Under the pieces are notes generated by a model, which ran no database searches, was not told where the DNA came from, and saw nothing but the letters and a program-made list of their open reading frames with translations. A stretch of DNA of 64,000 bases from CAYFMP01 sp964344215. Its GTDB lineage: Bacteria; Pseudomonadota; Alphaproteobacteria; Rhodospirillales; Casp-alpha2. Every line of letters begins with the position of its first letter. The stretch's first letter is position 1. The translations under genes and the position numbers were made by a program. The stretch is from positions 1-64,000 of the forward strand of contig CAYFMP010000011.1 in assembly GCA_964344215.1 (NCBI GenBank), read 5' to 3'. Shown here piece by piece: positions 51,161 through 59,827 of the stretch.

Positions 51161-52739
51161 CGGCCATCTCCGGCAGGCCTTCACCCAATTCACCGGTGAT
51201 TGCGGATTGGACCGGGTCCATCTGGTCGGCGGCAACGAGTTCGGCGACGCCGGCCGCCATGTCTTCGAGGGTTGACGGCCCCGCCATGTCCCGAATCAAC
51301 TCGGCGGGAACGCCGAACGATCGGGCCAGCCAGCGCGCGGTGGCTGCCGAATCGATGACAGCCTGCGCCTCGGGACCGAGAACCTGCACCGATTCGAGCC
51401 ACAGCATGGTGTTCTGAGCGTCCTGCCGGGCCTGATGGCGGGCCAGGGGGGACTTGTACTCCAGTTCGATGGTACGGCCGTCGATTCGGATGTCGCCGAT
51501 CTCGCCGCGACGGCGCAGAATGGCGAGTGCCCTGGTGACGAGGGGGGTTAGGAGTTCCGATTGGAGGCGCCCGTAGGTGGCACCGAGCAGGCGCGCCATA
51601 TCAGCAGCGCGCTCGATCACCTCGGTCGCCGTCATCTTGGGCGACTCCGGCTGCCCTAGCTTGTCGGCGAGAAGGGCGCGGCGGATGCTGTTCCGCAGTT
51701 CCTCGAGGATCAGCTGGGAGAGGTCGAAACGCCCTGGCGCTTCCAGCGGAGTCAGACCGGCCGAGCCGACCGCCTTGGGAACGATAGTGCCGGGTGTCAG
51801 CTTGATCGTCGCCGGATTGAGAACACCATCGTCGTCGGCCTGCCAGATGCCGGTGACGGCGATCGAGGCGTTCTTCAGGACCAGTTCGACGACCTTGTTG
51901 GCGGTCTTGATGTCCGGCAGCGCCTTCATGACAGGCGAGCGGCCATAGATCTCGCCCGGCGCCTTCAACCAACGAAAGTTGATGAACGGCGAAGCCGAAA
52001 ACCGGCCTTCCGCCAGGACCACGGGGTCCGAAGAAGAGCCGGCGTCGGTCTCGAGGACCACTAGGTAGCCGAACTGACCGCTCTCGGGCGCGACAGCCTC
52101 GACGACGCCGACCGTAGCCTTGTGGTCCTGTTCGGTTCGGGCAAGAAATTCGTTGGGAATCTGCGCCTCCGGGAACCGGGTTTTCAACTGCGCCGCGGTC
52201 AACTCCGTCCTCCGAAACGTCGTGTCCAGATTGCCGAAAGCGTTTTCCTCGAAAACCACCTGCGGCAGAGGAACGGAGGTGAAACGGAACGCCGATGGCT
52301 CTCCGGGTTCGGATTCCTCGAACAGCAGGGATGCGGATCCGGCCGTCACCAGGTCCAGGTAGCACTGGTGCATCTCAACGGCGAAATTCGAACGGTCGAA
52401 ATGCGATTGCAGAAGAGTGGCCGCCTTCTCGAGATCGACCCCGAGCGCGTGCCGTTCGTTCTCGGCAACGTCGGCTCCGGTCGTCAGACCGAACCATCGC
52501 GCCCAAGGTGGCGTAAGTTGAGCGAGCAGACTGGCCGACAGCTGGTCAACGGCATCCGGTGCCGTCGCGTCGAAAAGCTTGTCCGTCTTCTTGCTTCCGG
52601 GACCGGCAGATTGACCGAAACCCTCCCTTTGCGGCAGAGCGTAGTCGTAGCACTCCTGCCAGTGGCTCTCCCACGGGGATCGACGTTGCTTGGCCTGGTT
52701 ATAGCGTTGAATGACTTCGTTGGGTGTGAGTTCCTTCAT
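51153..52739 (-). CDS. Portal protein (T7 gp8-like head-tail connector)
   Basis: 528 residues, the usual size. The start MKELTPNEVIQRYNQAKQRRSPWESHWQECYDYALPQREGF and the segment LFDATAPDAVDQLSASLLAQLTPPWARWFGLTTG are diagnostic of the podovirus connector family. TATEVIERAADMARLLGATYGRLQSELLTPLVTRALAIL is also present. It forms the dodecameric ring through which DNA enters. It starts 2 bases after the small gene upstream. Confidence 0.92.
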   Translation of the reverse strand: MKELTPNEVIQRYNQAKQRRSPWESHWQECYDYALPQREGFGQSAGPGSKKTDKLFDATAPDAVDQLSASLLAQLTPPWARWFGLTTGADVAENERHALGVDLEKAATLLQSHFDRSNFAVEMHQCYLDLVTAGSASLLFEESEPGEPSAFRFTSVPLPQVVFEENAFGNLDTTFRRTELTAAQLKTRFPEAQIPNEFLARTEQDHKATVGVVEAVAPESGQFGYLVVLETDAGSSSDPVVLAEGRFSASPFINFRWLKAPGEIYGRSPVMKALPDIKTANKVVELVLKNASIAVTGIWQADDDGVLNPATIKLTPGTIVPKAVGSAGLTPLEAPGRFDLSQLILEELRNSIRRALLADKLGQPESPKMTATEVIERAADMARLLGATYGRLQSELLTPLVTRALAILRRRGEIGDIRIDGRTIELEYKSPLARHQARQDAQNTMLWLESVQVLGPEAQAVIDSAATARWLARSFGVPAELIRDMAGPSTLEDMAAGVAELVAADQMDPVQSAITGELGEGLPEMADG

Positions 52740-52741
52740 GC

Positions 52742-52951
52742 CTAACCTCCTAGAAGAGTCTTTTGCCCGAACGCCGCATTGATCGGGTCGAGCAGGCCCT
52801 TCGAAGACGTGCGAATGGTTCCGTCTCGTCCACGGCGTCGGCGTTCGAGGGCCGCCAACCTGCGCTTGCGCGCTTCCTCTTCGGGGTCCGGAAGCGGCGG
52901 TGGTGGCGGTGGCGGCGGTGGTGGTTTCGGAGCGCTGAAAAATCCACCCAT
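52742..52951 (-). CDS. Small proline-rich virion protein (T7 gp7.3-like position)
   Basis: 69 residues from the ATG at 52951. MGGFFSAPKP is followed by ten consecutive prolines, then an acidic/basic helix and a conserved-looking end LLDPINAAFGQKTLLGG. Proteins that start MGG(F/L)F, carry a proline run and end TLLGG are typical just before the portal gene in T7-like clusters, where T7 encodes a tail-associated protein. It is the first gene behind the regulated promoter cassette. Confidence 0.72.
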   Translation of the reverse strand: MGGFFSAPKPPPPPPPPPPLPDPEEEARKRRLAALERRRRGRDGTIRTSSKGLLDPINAAFGQKTLLGG

Positions 52952-52972
52952 GATCAGGGGTCTCCTTGTTTC

Positions 52973-53004
52973 AATAAAAAAGCCCGCCGGACTGCCGGCG
53001 GGCT
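52973..53004 (-). terminator. Leader terminator of the particle operon
   Basis: A perfect 10-base-pair stem AGCCCGCCGG (52981-52990) with CCGGCGGGCT (52995-53004) and a TTTTTTATT tail on the minus strand. It lies between the promoter at 53036-53064 and the first gene at 52951, so it would stop transcription after about 55 bases unless overridden. Confidence 0.9.
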
Positions 53005-53007
53005 GAG

Positions 53008-53064
53008 GACGCACTTGTCCTGTTCACTGAAGCGATAGATAGCAGGAAAATGTGGGAATGTCAA
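53008..53064 (-). promoter_or_regulatory. Promoter-leader cassette, copy A (particle operon)
   Basis: Minus strand: consensus -35 TTGACA (53059-53064), 17 bases, then TATCTA preceded by TG (extended -10, 53036-53041), followed by a leader block GAACAGGACA-n-GTGCGTC (53008-53025). The same elements occur with exactly the same spacing at 61133-61189. The leader block directly precedes the terminator hairpin, a layout that suggests attenuation or antitermination. Confidence 0.75.
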
Positions 53065-53117
53065 GGAAAAAAATAAAAAAACTAGTAAAAAATAAGAAAT
53101 ATAATGAATTCAAAGCT

Positions 53118-53531
53118 TTAAAACCTAGTTCGTATGAGCCGGTTCGACGTCAGATGGGCATACAGTTGATAGGGCGTCACGACCCATCCGTTATGAATGC
53201 CAAGAACTCTTTTCACCGCCTCGACACACGAGTAGAGCCCGATCGGAGCGACGACCGTTTCGGCTTGTCGGGTCGACGTTCGGACGACCGTATATCCTCG
53301 CTCAAGGAAGAACTGTTCCAATGCGTCGAGGCCAATGCCGTCGACGAGCGAAATCTCAGTCTGATGGCAGAGTGGGTTGTAGACCACCCAGCAACCGGAA
53401 CCGTCGACGGCAACGAAACAATGGCGGAAGCCCGACTTCAGGTACCGAAGCCATGGAATCCCTGTGTTTCCGCTAAACACAACAAGGGCGGTCTTGGGTT
53501 GATGGCCGCGATGGAAGGGGGAGTCGATCAT
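53118..53531 (-). CDS. Possible permuted papain-like (NlpC/P60 or LRAT-like) protein
   Basis: 137 residues. GFRHCFVAVDGSGCWVVYNPLCHQTEI has a histidine (H37) at the start of a beta strand. Later APIGLYSCVEAVKRVLGI puts a cysteine (C102) at the head of a helix. A His-first, Cys-later order is that of circularly permuted NlpC/P60 hydrolases. This is a pattern-based suggestion. Its start overlaps the stop of the gene upstream by 4 bases. It precedes the particle operon on the same strand. Confidence 0.65.
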   Translation of the reverse strand: MIDSPFHRGHQPKTALVVFSGNTGIPWLRYLKSGFRHCFVAVDGSGCWVVYNPLCHQTEISLVDGIGLDALEQFFLERGYTVVRTSTRQAETVVAPIGLYSCVEAVKRVLGIHNGWVVTPYQLYAHLTSNRLIRTRF

Positions 53532-53893
53532 TCGACGATCCCTTTACGGCGGAGAACCGTAGTCAACTGGTCGATGGCTTCTGTCCAGAGCCGCCAAGGC
53601 AGAACCTCGTCGCGCAGGCGCCGATCGGGTGGGCGTTCCGCGAACCCGAACCGCGTCAGGACCCGGATATGATCGACCTCGACAAGCCTTCGGCGCCTCA
53701 GTTCCTTCAACGCGCGATAGAGATCGTCCGGATCGCACGGCCTGATGCAATGCGCCGCCCCCTCCTCGAACCGCGCACCGTCCCACCGCGCCTTCTGGCA
53801 TCGGACGAACCAGAACCATGCTTCCTCGGCGCTTTCGAATGGCACGCCCGTGGCGCAACCAAAAGAGCGTGGGGCATACTTTCTTCTTTTCAT
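53528..53893 (-). CDS. Conserved-looking protein of unknown function beside the particle operon
   Basis: 121 residues, basic at the start (MKRRKYAPRSFG), then SAEEAWFWFVRCQKARWDGARFEEGAAHCIRPCDPDDLYRALKELRRRRLVEVDHIRVLTRFG and RLWTEAIDQLTTVLRRKGIVE. The tryptophan/arginine pattern and winged-helix-like middle suggest nucleic-acid binding, but no family is assigned. It is coupled to the following gene and is read from the promoter at 53952, which faces the S24 repressor. A regulatory role for the particle operon is possible. Confidence 0.7.
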   Translation of the reverse strand: MKRRKYAPRSFGCATGVPFESAEEAWFWFVRCQKARWDGARFEEGAAHCIRPCDPDDLYRALKELRRRRLVEVDHIRVLTRFGFAERPPDRRLRDEVLPWRLWTEAIDQLTTVLRRKGIVE

Positions 53894-53951
53894 GCGGAGG
53901 CTCTCACTCGGATTCGATGTCGGCTAATCATTGATTGTTCTTTCTATGTTC

Positions 53952-53980
53952 TTATATATATTAGGTTGATCCTATGTCAA
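53952..53980 (-). promoter_or_regulatory. Promoter with overlapping inverted repeat, divergent from the S24 repressor
   Basis: Minus strand: TTGACA (53975-53980), 17 bases, ATATAA (53952-53957). An inverted repeat GTTGA (53965-53969) / TCAAC (53977-53981) with 7 bases between covers the -35. A second small palindrome, AACTA/TAGTT, lies a few bases further toward the repressor gene. The whole gap 53894-54015 is strikingly AT-rich. These are candidate operator sites for the S24 repressor. Confidence 0.6.
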
Positions 53981-54039
53981 CAACTAAATAGTTATATTTT
54001 CCTGGTGACGGGGAGATGATTTTATATGACAATGTTCCC

Positions 54040-54672
54040 ATGCTTAAGCACGCAAATGTCTGGATGGCCATTGATCGCTTGGCCCAGGAGTACGGTCTTT
54101 CCGCCTCCGGGTTGGCGCGCAAATCGGGACTCGATCCGACGACCTTCAACAAGAGCAAACGAATTACCCGCGAAGGCAAGCTTCGTTGGCCGAGTACGGA
54201 AAGCATTTCCAAGATTCTCAACGCCACCGGCGCCAGCCTCAACGAGTTCGTCTCCTACGTAGGCGAAGGCGGTGGCGCCGGCGTCTACCGGAACATTCCG
54301 CTGATCGGATTCGCTCAGGCCGGCTCACAGGGATATTTCGATGATGCTGGGTATCCCACTGGGGGCAGCTGGGACGAAATCCCGTTCCCGGGATTCGCCG
54401 ATACTCACGCCTATGCGCTGGAGATCACCGGCGACAGCATGGAGCCGGTGCTCAGGGACGGCGATATTGTGATCGTCTCTCCGGAAGCCAACCTGCGCCG
54501 CGGCGATCGGGTCGTCGTAAAGACCCGTAACGGCGAGGTGATGGCGAAGATCCTGTTGCGCCAGTCGGCGCGGAAGATCGACCTCGAATCGATGAACAAG
54601 GCCCATACGGACAGGAGTCTTCCCGTCGACGACGTCGAATGGGTTCATCGGATCATCTGGGCCACGCAGTAA
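54040..54672 (+). CDS. XRE-type HTH / S24 peptidase-like (LexA/CI-type) repressor
   Basis: 210 residues from the ATG at 54040; an in-frame ATG at 54016 is possible. The HTH part reads IDRLAQEYGLSASGLARKSGLDPTTFNKSKR. The S24 domain shows EITGDSMEPVLRDGDIVIVSPEANLRRGDRVVVKTRNGEVMAKIL, with the catalytic serine in GDSM and the lysine in VMAKIL, so self-cleavage on DNA damage is possible. Genes of this type occur as chromosomal regulators in alphaproteobacteria and as phage repressors. Its place opposite the particle-side operon suggests it controls it. Confidence 0.85.
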   Translation: MLKHANVWMAIDRLAQEYGLSASGLARKSGLDPTTFNKSKRITREGKLRWPSTESISKILNATGASLNEFVSYVGEGGGAGVYRNIPLIGFAQAGSQGYFDDAGYPTGGSWDEIPFPGFADTHAYALEITGDSMEPVLRDGDIVIVSPEANLRRGDRVVVKTRNGEVMAKILLRQSARKIDLESMNKAHTDRSLPVDDVEWVHRIIWATQ

Positions 54673-54743
54673 GGCCGACCAGCCCCCACCTTCCAGGTTG
54701 AAACGGGTTCTGCGCTCCGTTGGCGGGGAATTCGTTCGGGTGT

Positions 54744-55640
54744 ATGGTGGCTTACGAACATGTATGGTTGAACCGGGGAAGGGTTGTGGCCAAAGCGCAT
54801 ACCGGCAGGACGATCACGTTCGCGAACGGCAAGTGGCATGATGGGGAGCCGCAGTTGTTGCGTCCGCAGGCGCATGGCGTCTGGCTCTCCTCGATGGTGT
54901 TCGACGGCGCCCGCGCCATTGCCGGCAAGACGCCAGACCTCGACCGCCATTGCGCCCGGCTGATCGCCTCGGCCGGCGTCATGGGGCTGGCGCCGGACCG
55001 CACGGCCGAGGAGATCGAAGGACTGGCCAAGGAAGGGGTGGCGAAGTTCGCTAACGATGCCGAGCTCTATATCTGTCCGATGTTCTTCGCGGAAGAAGGC
55101 TTTATCACGCCGGATCCGGAAACGACGCGTTTCGTTCTCAACGTCATCGAGGCGCCGATACCCGAGCCGACCGGGTTCAGAGCCTGCCTGACCCGGTACC
55201 GACGCCCGGCCCGCGACATGGCGCCAACCGCGGCCAAGGCGTCGTGCCTTTATCCCAACGTGGCGCGCGGAGTCGCCGAGGCACGTGGCAAGGGGTTCGA
55301 CGTCGGCGTCGTCCTCGACCCCAACGGCAACGTCGCCGAGTTCTCCTACACCAACCTGTTCATGGTCAAGGACGGCGTCGTCCGTACACCCGCCATCAAC
55401 GGCACCTTTCTCAACGGCGTCACCCGCCAGCGCATTATCGCCGAGCTCGGCGAGGCCGGCCATACGGTCGACGAGCGCTCGATCGATTTCGAGGAGCTAC
55501 TGGACGCCGACGAAGTATTCGCCACCGGCAACTATGCCAAGGTGGTGCCGTGCACCCGCGTCGAGGACCGCGAATTGCAGCCGGGCCCGGTCTACACCCT
55601 GGCCCGTGAGCTCTACTTCAAGTTCGTCGGTGCCGGCTGA
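54744..55640 (+). CDS. Branched-chain amino acid aminotransferase family (PLP fold type IV)
   Basis: About 298 residues from the ATG at 54744. GTG at 54786 has a nearby GGGGAAGGG and is an alternative start. Class IV aminotransferase traits: TFANGKWHDGEPQLLRP, LSSMVFDGARAI, LDRHCARLIASA, the lysine-containing TAAKASCLYPNV, and EFSYTNLFMVKDGVVRTPAINGTFLNGVTRQRII. It transfers amino groups to branched-chain keto acids or a related substrate. It is a host gene that follows the S24 repressor. Confidence 0.86.
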   Translation: MVAYEHVWLNRGRVVAKAHTGRTITFANGKWHDGEPQLLRPQAHGVWLSSMVFDGARAIAGKTPDLDRHCARLIASAGVMGLAPDRTAEEIEGLAKEGVAKFANDAELYICPMFFAEEGFITPDPETTRFVLNVIEAPIPEPTGFRACLTRYRRPARDMAPTAAKASCLYPNVARGVAEARGKGFDVGVVLDPNGNVAEFSYTNLFMVKDGVVRTPAINGTFLNGVTRQRIIAELGEAGHTVDERSIDFEELLDADEVFATGNYAKVVPCTRVEDRELQPGPVYTLARELYFKFVGAG

Positions 55641-55652
55641 GATTTTCGCCGT

Positions 55653-57236
55653 TCAGACGCTGAGGTCGTCGCCGGCGATCGCCCTTTCCAGCAGCGCCCT
55701 GGTCTCCTCCAATCCATACAGCGCGATGAACGATCCCATACGCGGCCCCTGCGATTGGCCGAGCAGAATCTCGTAAAGCGCCCGGAACCACGACTTCAAG
55801 TCGGGGAACGGGTGGCGCTTGCCGACCTCGTAGACCTCCGCCTGGATGGCCTCGGCCTCGGCGTCCGCCGATAATCCCCCAAGCGCTTCGGCCAAGTCGC
55901 GGAGCGCGGTGCGCTCCTCTTCGGTCGCCTCGCGGTAGTGCTTGGCCGGCTTCACGAAGTCCCGATAGTAGTTGATCGCGTAGTCGACGAGTTGGTCGAG
56001 GATCGGCGCCGTCTCCGGGGCGGCGCCCGGCCGGTAGCGCGAGATGAAGTGCCACAGCACGGCCTTGTCCTCGGTGTGGCAGACGCTGGCCAGGTTGAGC
56101 AGGATGTTGTAACTCAGGTGCGCTTCCTCGTGCGGCGGATCGCCCAGGTGGATGTGCCAGACCGGATTGTCGATCCGCTTCCCCTCCTCGAGCTTCGGGA
56201 AGCTTTCCAGGTGGCTCAGGTAGTCGTCGACGTTGCGGGGAATGACGTCGAAATAGAGGCGCTTGGCGGCCTTCGGTTTCTGGTACATGAACAGCGCCAG
56301 GCTTTCTTGCGGGGCGTAGGCCAACCATTCCTCGACCGACAGCCCGTTGCCGCGCGACTTCGATATCTTCTCGCCGTTCTCGTCGAGGAACAGTTCGTAA
56401 GTGAAGCCGACCGGCGGCGGGGCGCCGAGGATGCGGCAAATCTTGCCCGACAGGGTGACCGAATCGATCAGGTCCTTGCCCGACATCTCGTAATCGACGC
56501 CGAGCGCCGCCCAGCGCATCGCCCAATCGGCCTTCCATTGCAGCTTGCACCGGCCGCCGGTCACCGGCGTCTCGACCTTGGTTCCGTCCTCGTCCTGGTA
56601 GACGATGGTACCGGCGTCGATGTCGCGCTCGATCACCGGCACCTGCAGGACCCGGCCTGTCTTGGCGCAGACTGGAAGGAACGGGCTATAGGTGGCGCGG
56701 CGCTCCTCTCCAAGCGTCGGCAGGATGACGTCGATGACGGCATCGTAGCGCTCGAGCACCGCTTTCAGGGCGTCGTCGAAACGGCCGCTCTTGTAGCACT
56801 CGGTCGAGCTCATGAATTCGTAGTCGAACCCGAAGTCGTCGAGGAAGGCGTTGAGGCGGGCGTTGTTATGCGCCCCGAAACTCTCGTGGGTGCCGAACGG
56901 ATCGGGGATCGAGGTCAGCGGCTTGCCCAGGTGCTCGCCGACCATCTCCGGATTGGGGATGTTGTTGGGGACCTTGCGCAGGCCGTCCATGTCGTCGGAA
57001 AAGGCGATCAACCGGGTCGGCAGGTCGGAAATCTGAGCGAAGGCATGACGCACCATCGAGGTCCGGGCGACCTCGCCGAAGGTGCCGATGTGCGGCAGGC
57101 CCGAAGGCCCGTAACCGGTCTCGAACAGCACATAACCCTTGTCGGGGGGCTCGTCGCCGACCCGCTTCAACAGCGCCCGCGCCTCGGCGAACGGCCAGGC
57201 GTTGGAATGAAGGGCGAGGTCGCGGTAGTCGGTCAT
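55653..57236 (-). CDS. lysK: Class I lysyl-tRNA synthetase
   Basis: 527 residues. The class I signatures are visible: HIGH-type HIGT at 49-52 and KMSKS-type KISKS in LFLDENGEKISKSRGNG. LHSNAWPFAEARALLKRV at the start is typical. This class is the archaeal type of LysRS and is usual in alphaproteobacteria. It charges tRNA-Lys and is a housekeeping gene, which sets a host boundary between the main particle cluster and the phage-like genes at 57330-61190. Confidence 0.95.
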   Translation of the reverse strand: MTDYRDLALHSNAWPFAEARALLKRVGDEPPDKGYVLFETGYGPSGLPHIGTFGEVARTSMVRHAFAQISDLPTRLIAFSDDMDGLRKVPNNIPNPEMVGEHLGKPLTSIPDPFGTHESFGAHNNARLNAFLDDFGFDYEFMSSTECYKSGRFDDALKAVLERYDAVIDVILPTLGEERRATYSPFLPVCAKTGRVLQVPVIERDIDAGTIVYQDEDGTKVETPVTGGRCKLQWKADWAMRWAALGVDYEMSGKDLIDSVTLSGKICRILGAPPPVGFTYELFLDENGEKISKSRGNGLSVEEWLAYAPQESLALFMYQKPKAAKRLYFDVIPRNVDDYLSHLESFPKLEEGKRIDNPVWHIHLGDPPHEEAHLSYNILLNLASVCHTEDKAVLWHFISRYRPGAAPETAPILDQLVDYAINYYRDFVKPAKHYREATEEERTALRDLAEALGGLSADAEAEAIQAEVYEVGKRHPFPDLKSWFRALYEILLGQSQGPRMGSFIALYGLEETRALLERAIAGDDLSV

Positions 57237-57329
57237 GGCGCGGTTTTCGGTCGGTGAACGGTCAGGCGCAGGAACCTACGGGCGCCGCCCGCTCAGGTCA
57301 ACCGGCTCGGCTGCCGCCGCCCCCCCCCT

Positions 57330-59150
57330 TCAGTCGAGAAACCCGAGAAACCGTCCGAAGCGCCTGGTCAGCTTGTCAGGGCCGGCCGTCTTGTTGATCA
57401 GGTCGAAGGCGTCGCGGGTCTTCGGGCCGATGCGGCCGTCGAGTTTGAGGCGTGGAAACGCGTTACCGCCGAGCACGGCCGGGCCGAGGTCGTTGATGGT
57501 CTCCTGCAACGTCGCCGCCTCGATGCGGCCGGCCCGACCATCCACGCGGCGGTCCTCGGGGTCGGCCTTGGGGTCGCGGAACAGATGACCGAAGGCGGCC
57601 CCGGTCTCGCCGGCCAGGTTGCCGCGCCCCGTCCGCCGGGCCTCCCTGGCGAAGTCGCGGAAGCGGCCCAGGGCCAGGCCTTCCTCGACCTTCGATGCGC
57701 CGAGGCGGGCGATGGTGCTTTTCAAATTGCCCCGGGTTTTCGGCCCGAACACGCCGTCGGTCTTCAGCGCCCGACGTGGATAGGCGCCGGACGCTTGGGT
57801 TTCCGGCGTCATGGCGCCCGACAGCAGGTTGAGGCCGTCCTGCAACTGGCGGACCGGGCCGGTCATTGAACGACCGTCGGAGGCGGCGGCGACGCGCCGG
57901 GCGACCCGCCTTAGCCCATCCTGCAACGGCCGGCCGTCGGCGTCCACGGCCGCCACCGGCCGCTCGGGCAAGACCGTTTTCAGCTTGGGTTCGATCATGC
58001 GCCCCGTCGCGTCGCGCGCGACCGGGCCGGTGCCGTAGGCGTGCTCGAAGAACCGTTGCTCGGCGCGGAACAGCTCGTCGCGCCTGGGATCGCTCGCCGG
58101 CAGGGCGATCCGCGCCTTCATCACCCGCTCGGCCTCGCCGGCCGTCCACCGGCCGACCGGCTTGACCAGGATATCGTCGATGCCGTCGTCCTTCTCGACC
58201 TCGGCCAGGAAGGCCTTGGCCTCTGGCGTCTCCACCTTGGCGGCCTCGGCTTGCTCGTCGTCGGCCCGTTCCGTGGCGGCTTCGGGTCGCTCGGATTGCG
58301 CGCCTCCGGCGTCGGTGCCGGCGGTGCCCGCGTCATCGTCGCCGGAGTCACCCGAATCCGCCTCGTTCGGGTTGGTGGTGTCGTCGGGGTCGGAAGCAGC
58401 GTCTCCGCCGCGCCCTGGCGGCTCGGGCTTGCGCAGCGGCTCGACGCCGTCGAGGGCTGGTTTTTCCTTAGCCTTTTCGTCCGCCCGTTTCTTGGCCCAT
58501 TCCTCGTCGGCCTTCTTCAAGGCCGCCTCGAAGGCGCGTTCGAATTCTTCCGGTGGCAATCCCGACAGCGCCTCGTAATTGCGCTGGAGGCGCTGCTTGT
58601 CGCGCCGGCCCTCCTCGCGGTCGGTGAAGAACAGCGATTCGTCGGCCATGGCGCGGTCATCGCCGGCCTTGATGGCCTTTTTCAATTCGTCGTACTTGTC
58701 GAGGCTGCCATTGGCGTAGGCAATGTCCGCAACCGCCGCCTTCTGGCGATCGGTCAGCGTGTTCCAGGCTTTGTCGCCGACGTCGCGGCGAATACCGTCG
58801 ATCCTCGAGACGATCTCCTGGTCCAGCTTGGAGTCCATCGCCGGTTTCGGCAGGCGAACGTTGCTCTTATCTTCGTAGAAATCGGCCAGCTTGTCTTTCG
58901 GCTGCGTTTTCATTTCCCGGTAGGCTTGGCGTTTCTCCGCATCAGTCGCGGCTACGCTCTTTCCGTCCTTCTCTATCACGAGGTTGAGATTGGTGAACTG
59001 GTCCTCGTTGTTGACCTTGAAGCCGACGCCGATGGTGACGTTGCCCTTGATGTCGAGATAGGGGTGGGAGACGCGTTTTTCGCTGTCTATGACGTGCTCG
59101 CGGATGGCGTCGAGGGTTGTGGGTGAAGTTTGAAGTGGGTGGTTTGTCAT
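57330..59150 (-). CDS. Chimeric lysozyme (GH24-like) with peptidoglycan-binding-like C-terminal repeats
   Basis: 606 residues. The N-terminal about 190 is lysozyme-like: REHVIDSEKRVSHPYLDIKGNVTIGVGFKVNN holds a Glu and a downstream Thr/Gly pattern of T4-type enzymes, and LTDRQKAAVADIAYANG follows. Then a long acidic low-complexity linker (about 215-310). The rest (DDGIDDILVKPVGRWTAGEAERVMKARIALPASDPRRDELFRAEQRFFEHAYGTGPVARDATGRMIEP ... LDGRIGPKTRDAFDLINKTAGPDKLTRRFGRFLGFLD) is paralogous to the protein at 46260. It is a long-range outlier of the particle cluster, just beyond lysK, and could be a virion-associated wall hydrolase. Confidence 0.8.
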   Translation of the reverse strand: MTNHPLQTSPTTLDAIREHVIDSEKRVSHPYLDIKGNVTIGVGFKVNNEDQFTNLNLVIEKDGKSVAATDAEKRQAYREMKTQPKDKLADFYEDKSNVRLPKPAMDSKLDQEIVSRIDGIRRDVGDKAWNTLTDRQKAAVADIAYANGSLDKYDELKKAIKAGDDRAMADESLFFTDREEGRRDKQRLQRNYEALSGLPPEEFERAFEAALKKADEEWAKKRADEKAKEKPALDGVEPLRKPEPPGRGGDAASDPDDTTNPNEADSGDSGDDDAGTAGTDAGGAQSERPEAATERADDEQAEAAKVETPEAKAFLAEVEKDDGIDDILVKPVGRWTAGEAERVMKARIALPASDPRRDELFRAEQRFFEHAYGTGPVARDATGRMIEPKLKTVLPERPVAAVDADGRPLQDGLRRVARRVAAASDGRSMTGPVRQLQDGLNLLSGAMTPETQASGAYPRRALKTDGVFGPKTRGNLKSTIARLGASKVEEGLALGRFRDFAREARRTGRGNLAGETGAAFGHLFRDPKADPEDRRVDGRAGRIEAATLQETINDLGPAVLGGNAFPRLKLDGRIGPKTRDAFDLINKTAGPDKLTRRFGRFLGFLD

Positions 59151-59197
59151 GATATTCTCCGTCTGGTTGCATCGAGTAAGGTTGGGTTGGAGTTAGG

Positions 59198-59821
59198 TTG
59201 GTGCGTTTCATCATCTGGTTGTTGTTAGGGATGATGCTGGCCAGCCGGCTGGCGGCCGCGGTGGAAGAGAAACCGCCGTTCGAATTGCCGGTCAACGAGA
59301 TGTGGTCGCAGGTCATCCCGGGCGGCCAGGGCATGAAGTTCTTCCAAGGCGAATGGGATTACATCGGGCGCGGCGGGATGATCCGGGTCACCGTGACCCC
59401 CAAGGCCTTCGTCAGCAAGTACGACAACGGAACCGAGAAGGGATTTCGGAAAACCTACCGGATCATGTACGAGGCTTCGAATTACGTCCTCTTGGCCACC
59501 CTCGCGCAGCCCGAATACGAGACCAATCCCGGACACGCCTGGACCGGCTTCGCGGTCTTGACCCTGCGCAGCGATGGCAATGGGGACCGGTATATCCAGA
59601 TGATCTATTTTTATTGTGGTCTCCCGTTCATGAACGAAACCGTCAAGGCCTTCCACTGGCCGAAAGCGCGGTTGATGGAGCTGTTTGAGTCCAAGTGCCC
59701 GGTTGTAATCGATCCGGACGATCTATCCTGGTTTGGCGAGGGTTGGAGTCACATCTATTACCAGCCATTCGAAAGGTGCGCCCGCGGCAAAACCGATGAG
59801 GGATATTGCCGAGAGGAATGA
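59198..59821 (+). CDS. Secreted protein of unknown function, first of a tandem pair
   Basis: 207 residues; TTG at 59198 and GTG at 59201 are both possible starts behind a GGAG site. Signal peptide MVRFIIWLLLGMMLASRLAAA. The mature protein is a mixed alpha/beta domain with late cysteines (YFYCGLPF, ESKCPVVID, ERCARGK, GYCREE). It begins the same way (MVRF-hydrophobic-WL) as the next gene, 6 bases on. The pair is on plus, opposite to the flanking phage-like genes, so it looks like cargo. Confidence 0.65.
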   Translation: MVRFIIWLLLGMMLASRLAAAVEEKPPFELPVNEMWSQVIPGGQGMKFFQGEWDYIGRGGMIRVTVTPKAFVSKYDNGTEKGFRKTYRIMYEASNYVLLATLAQPEYETNPGHAWTGFAVLTLRSDGNGDRYIQMIYFYCGLPFMNETVKAFHWPKARLMELFESKCPVVIDPDDLSWFGEGWSHIYYQPFERCARGKTDEGYCREE

Positions 59822-59827
59822 AGCGGA

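Noticed and set aside
55938..57257. Long plus-strand frame opposite lysK
   Set aside because: It is an antisense shadow; the class I LysRS signatures are on minus.
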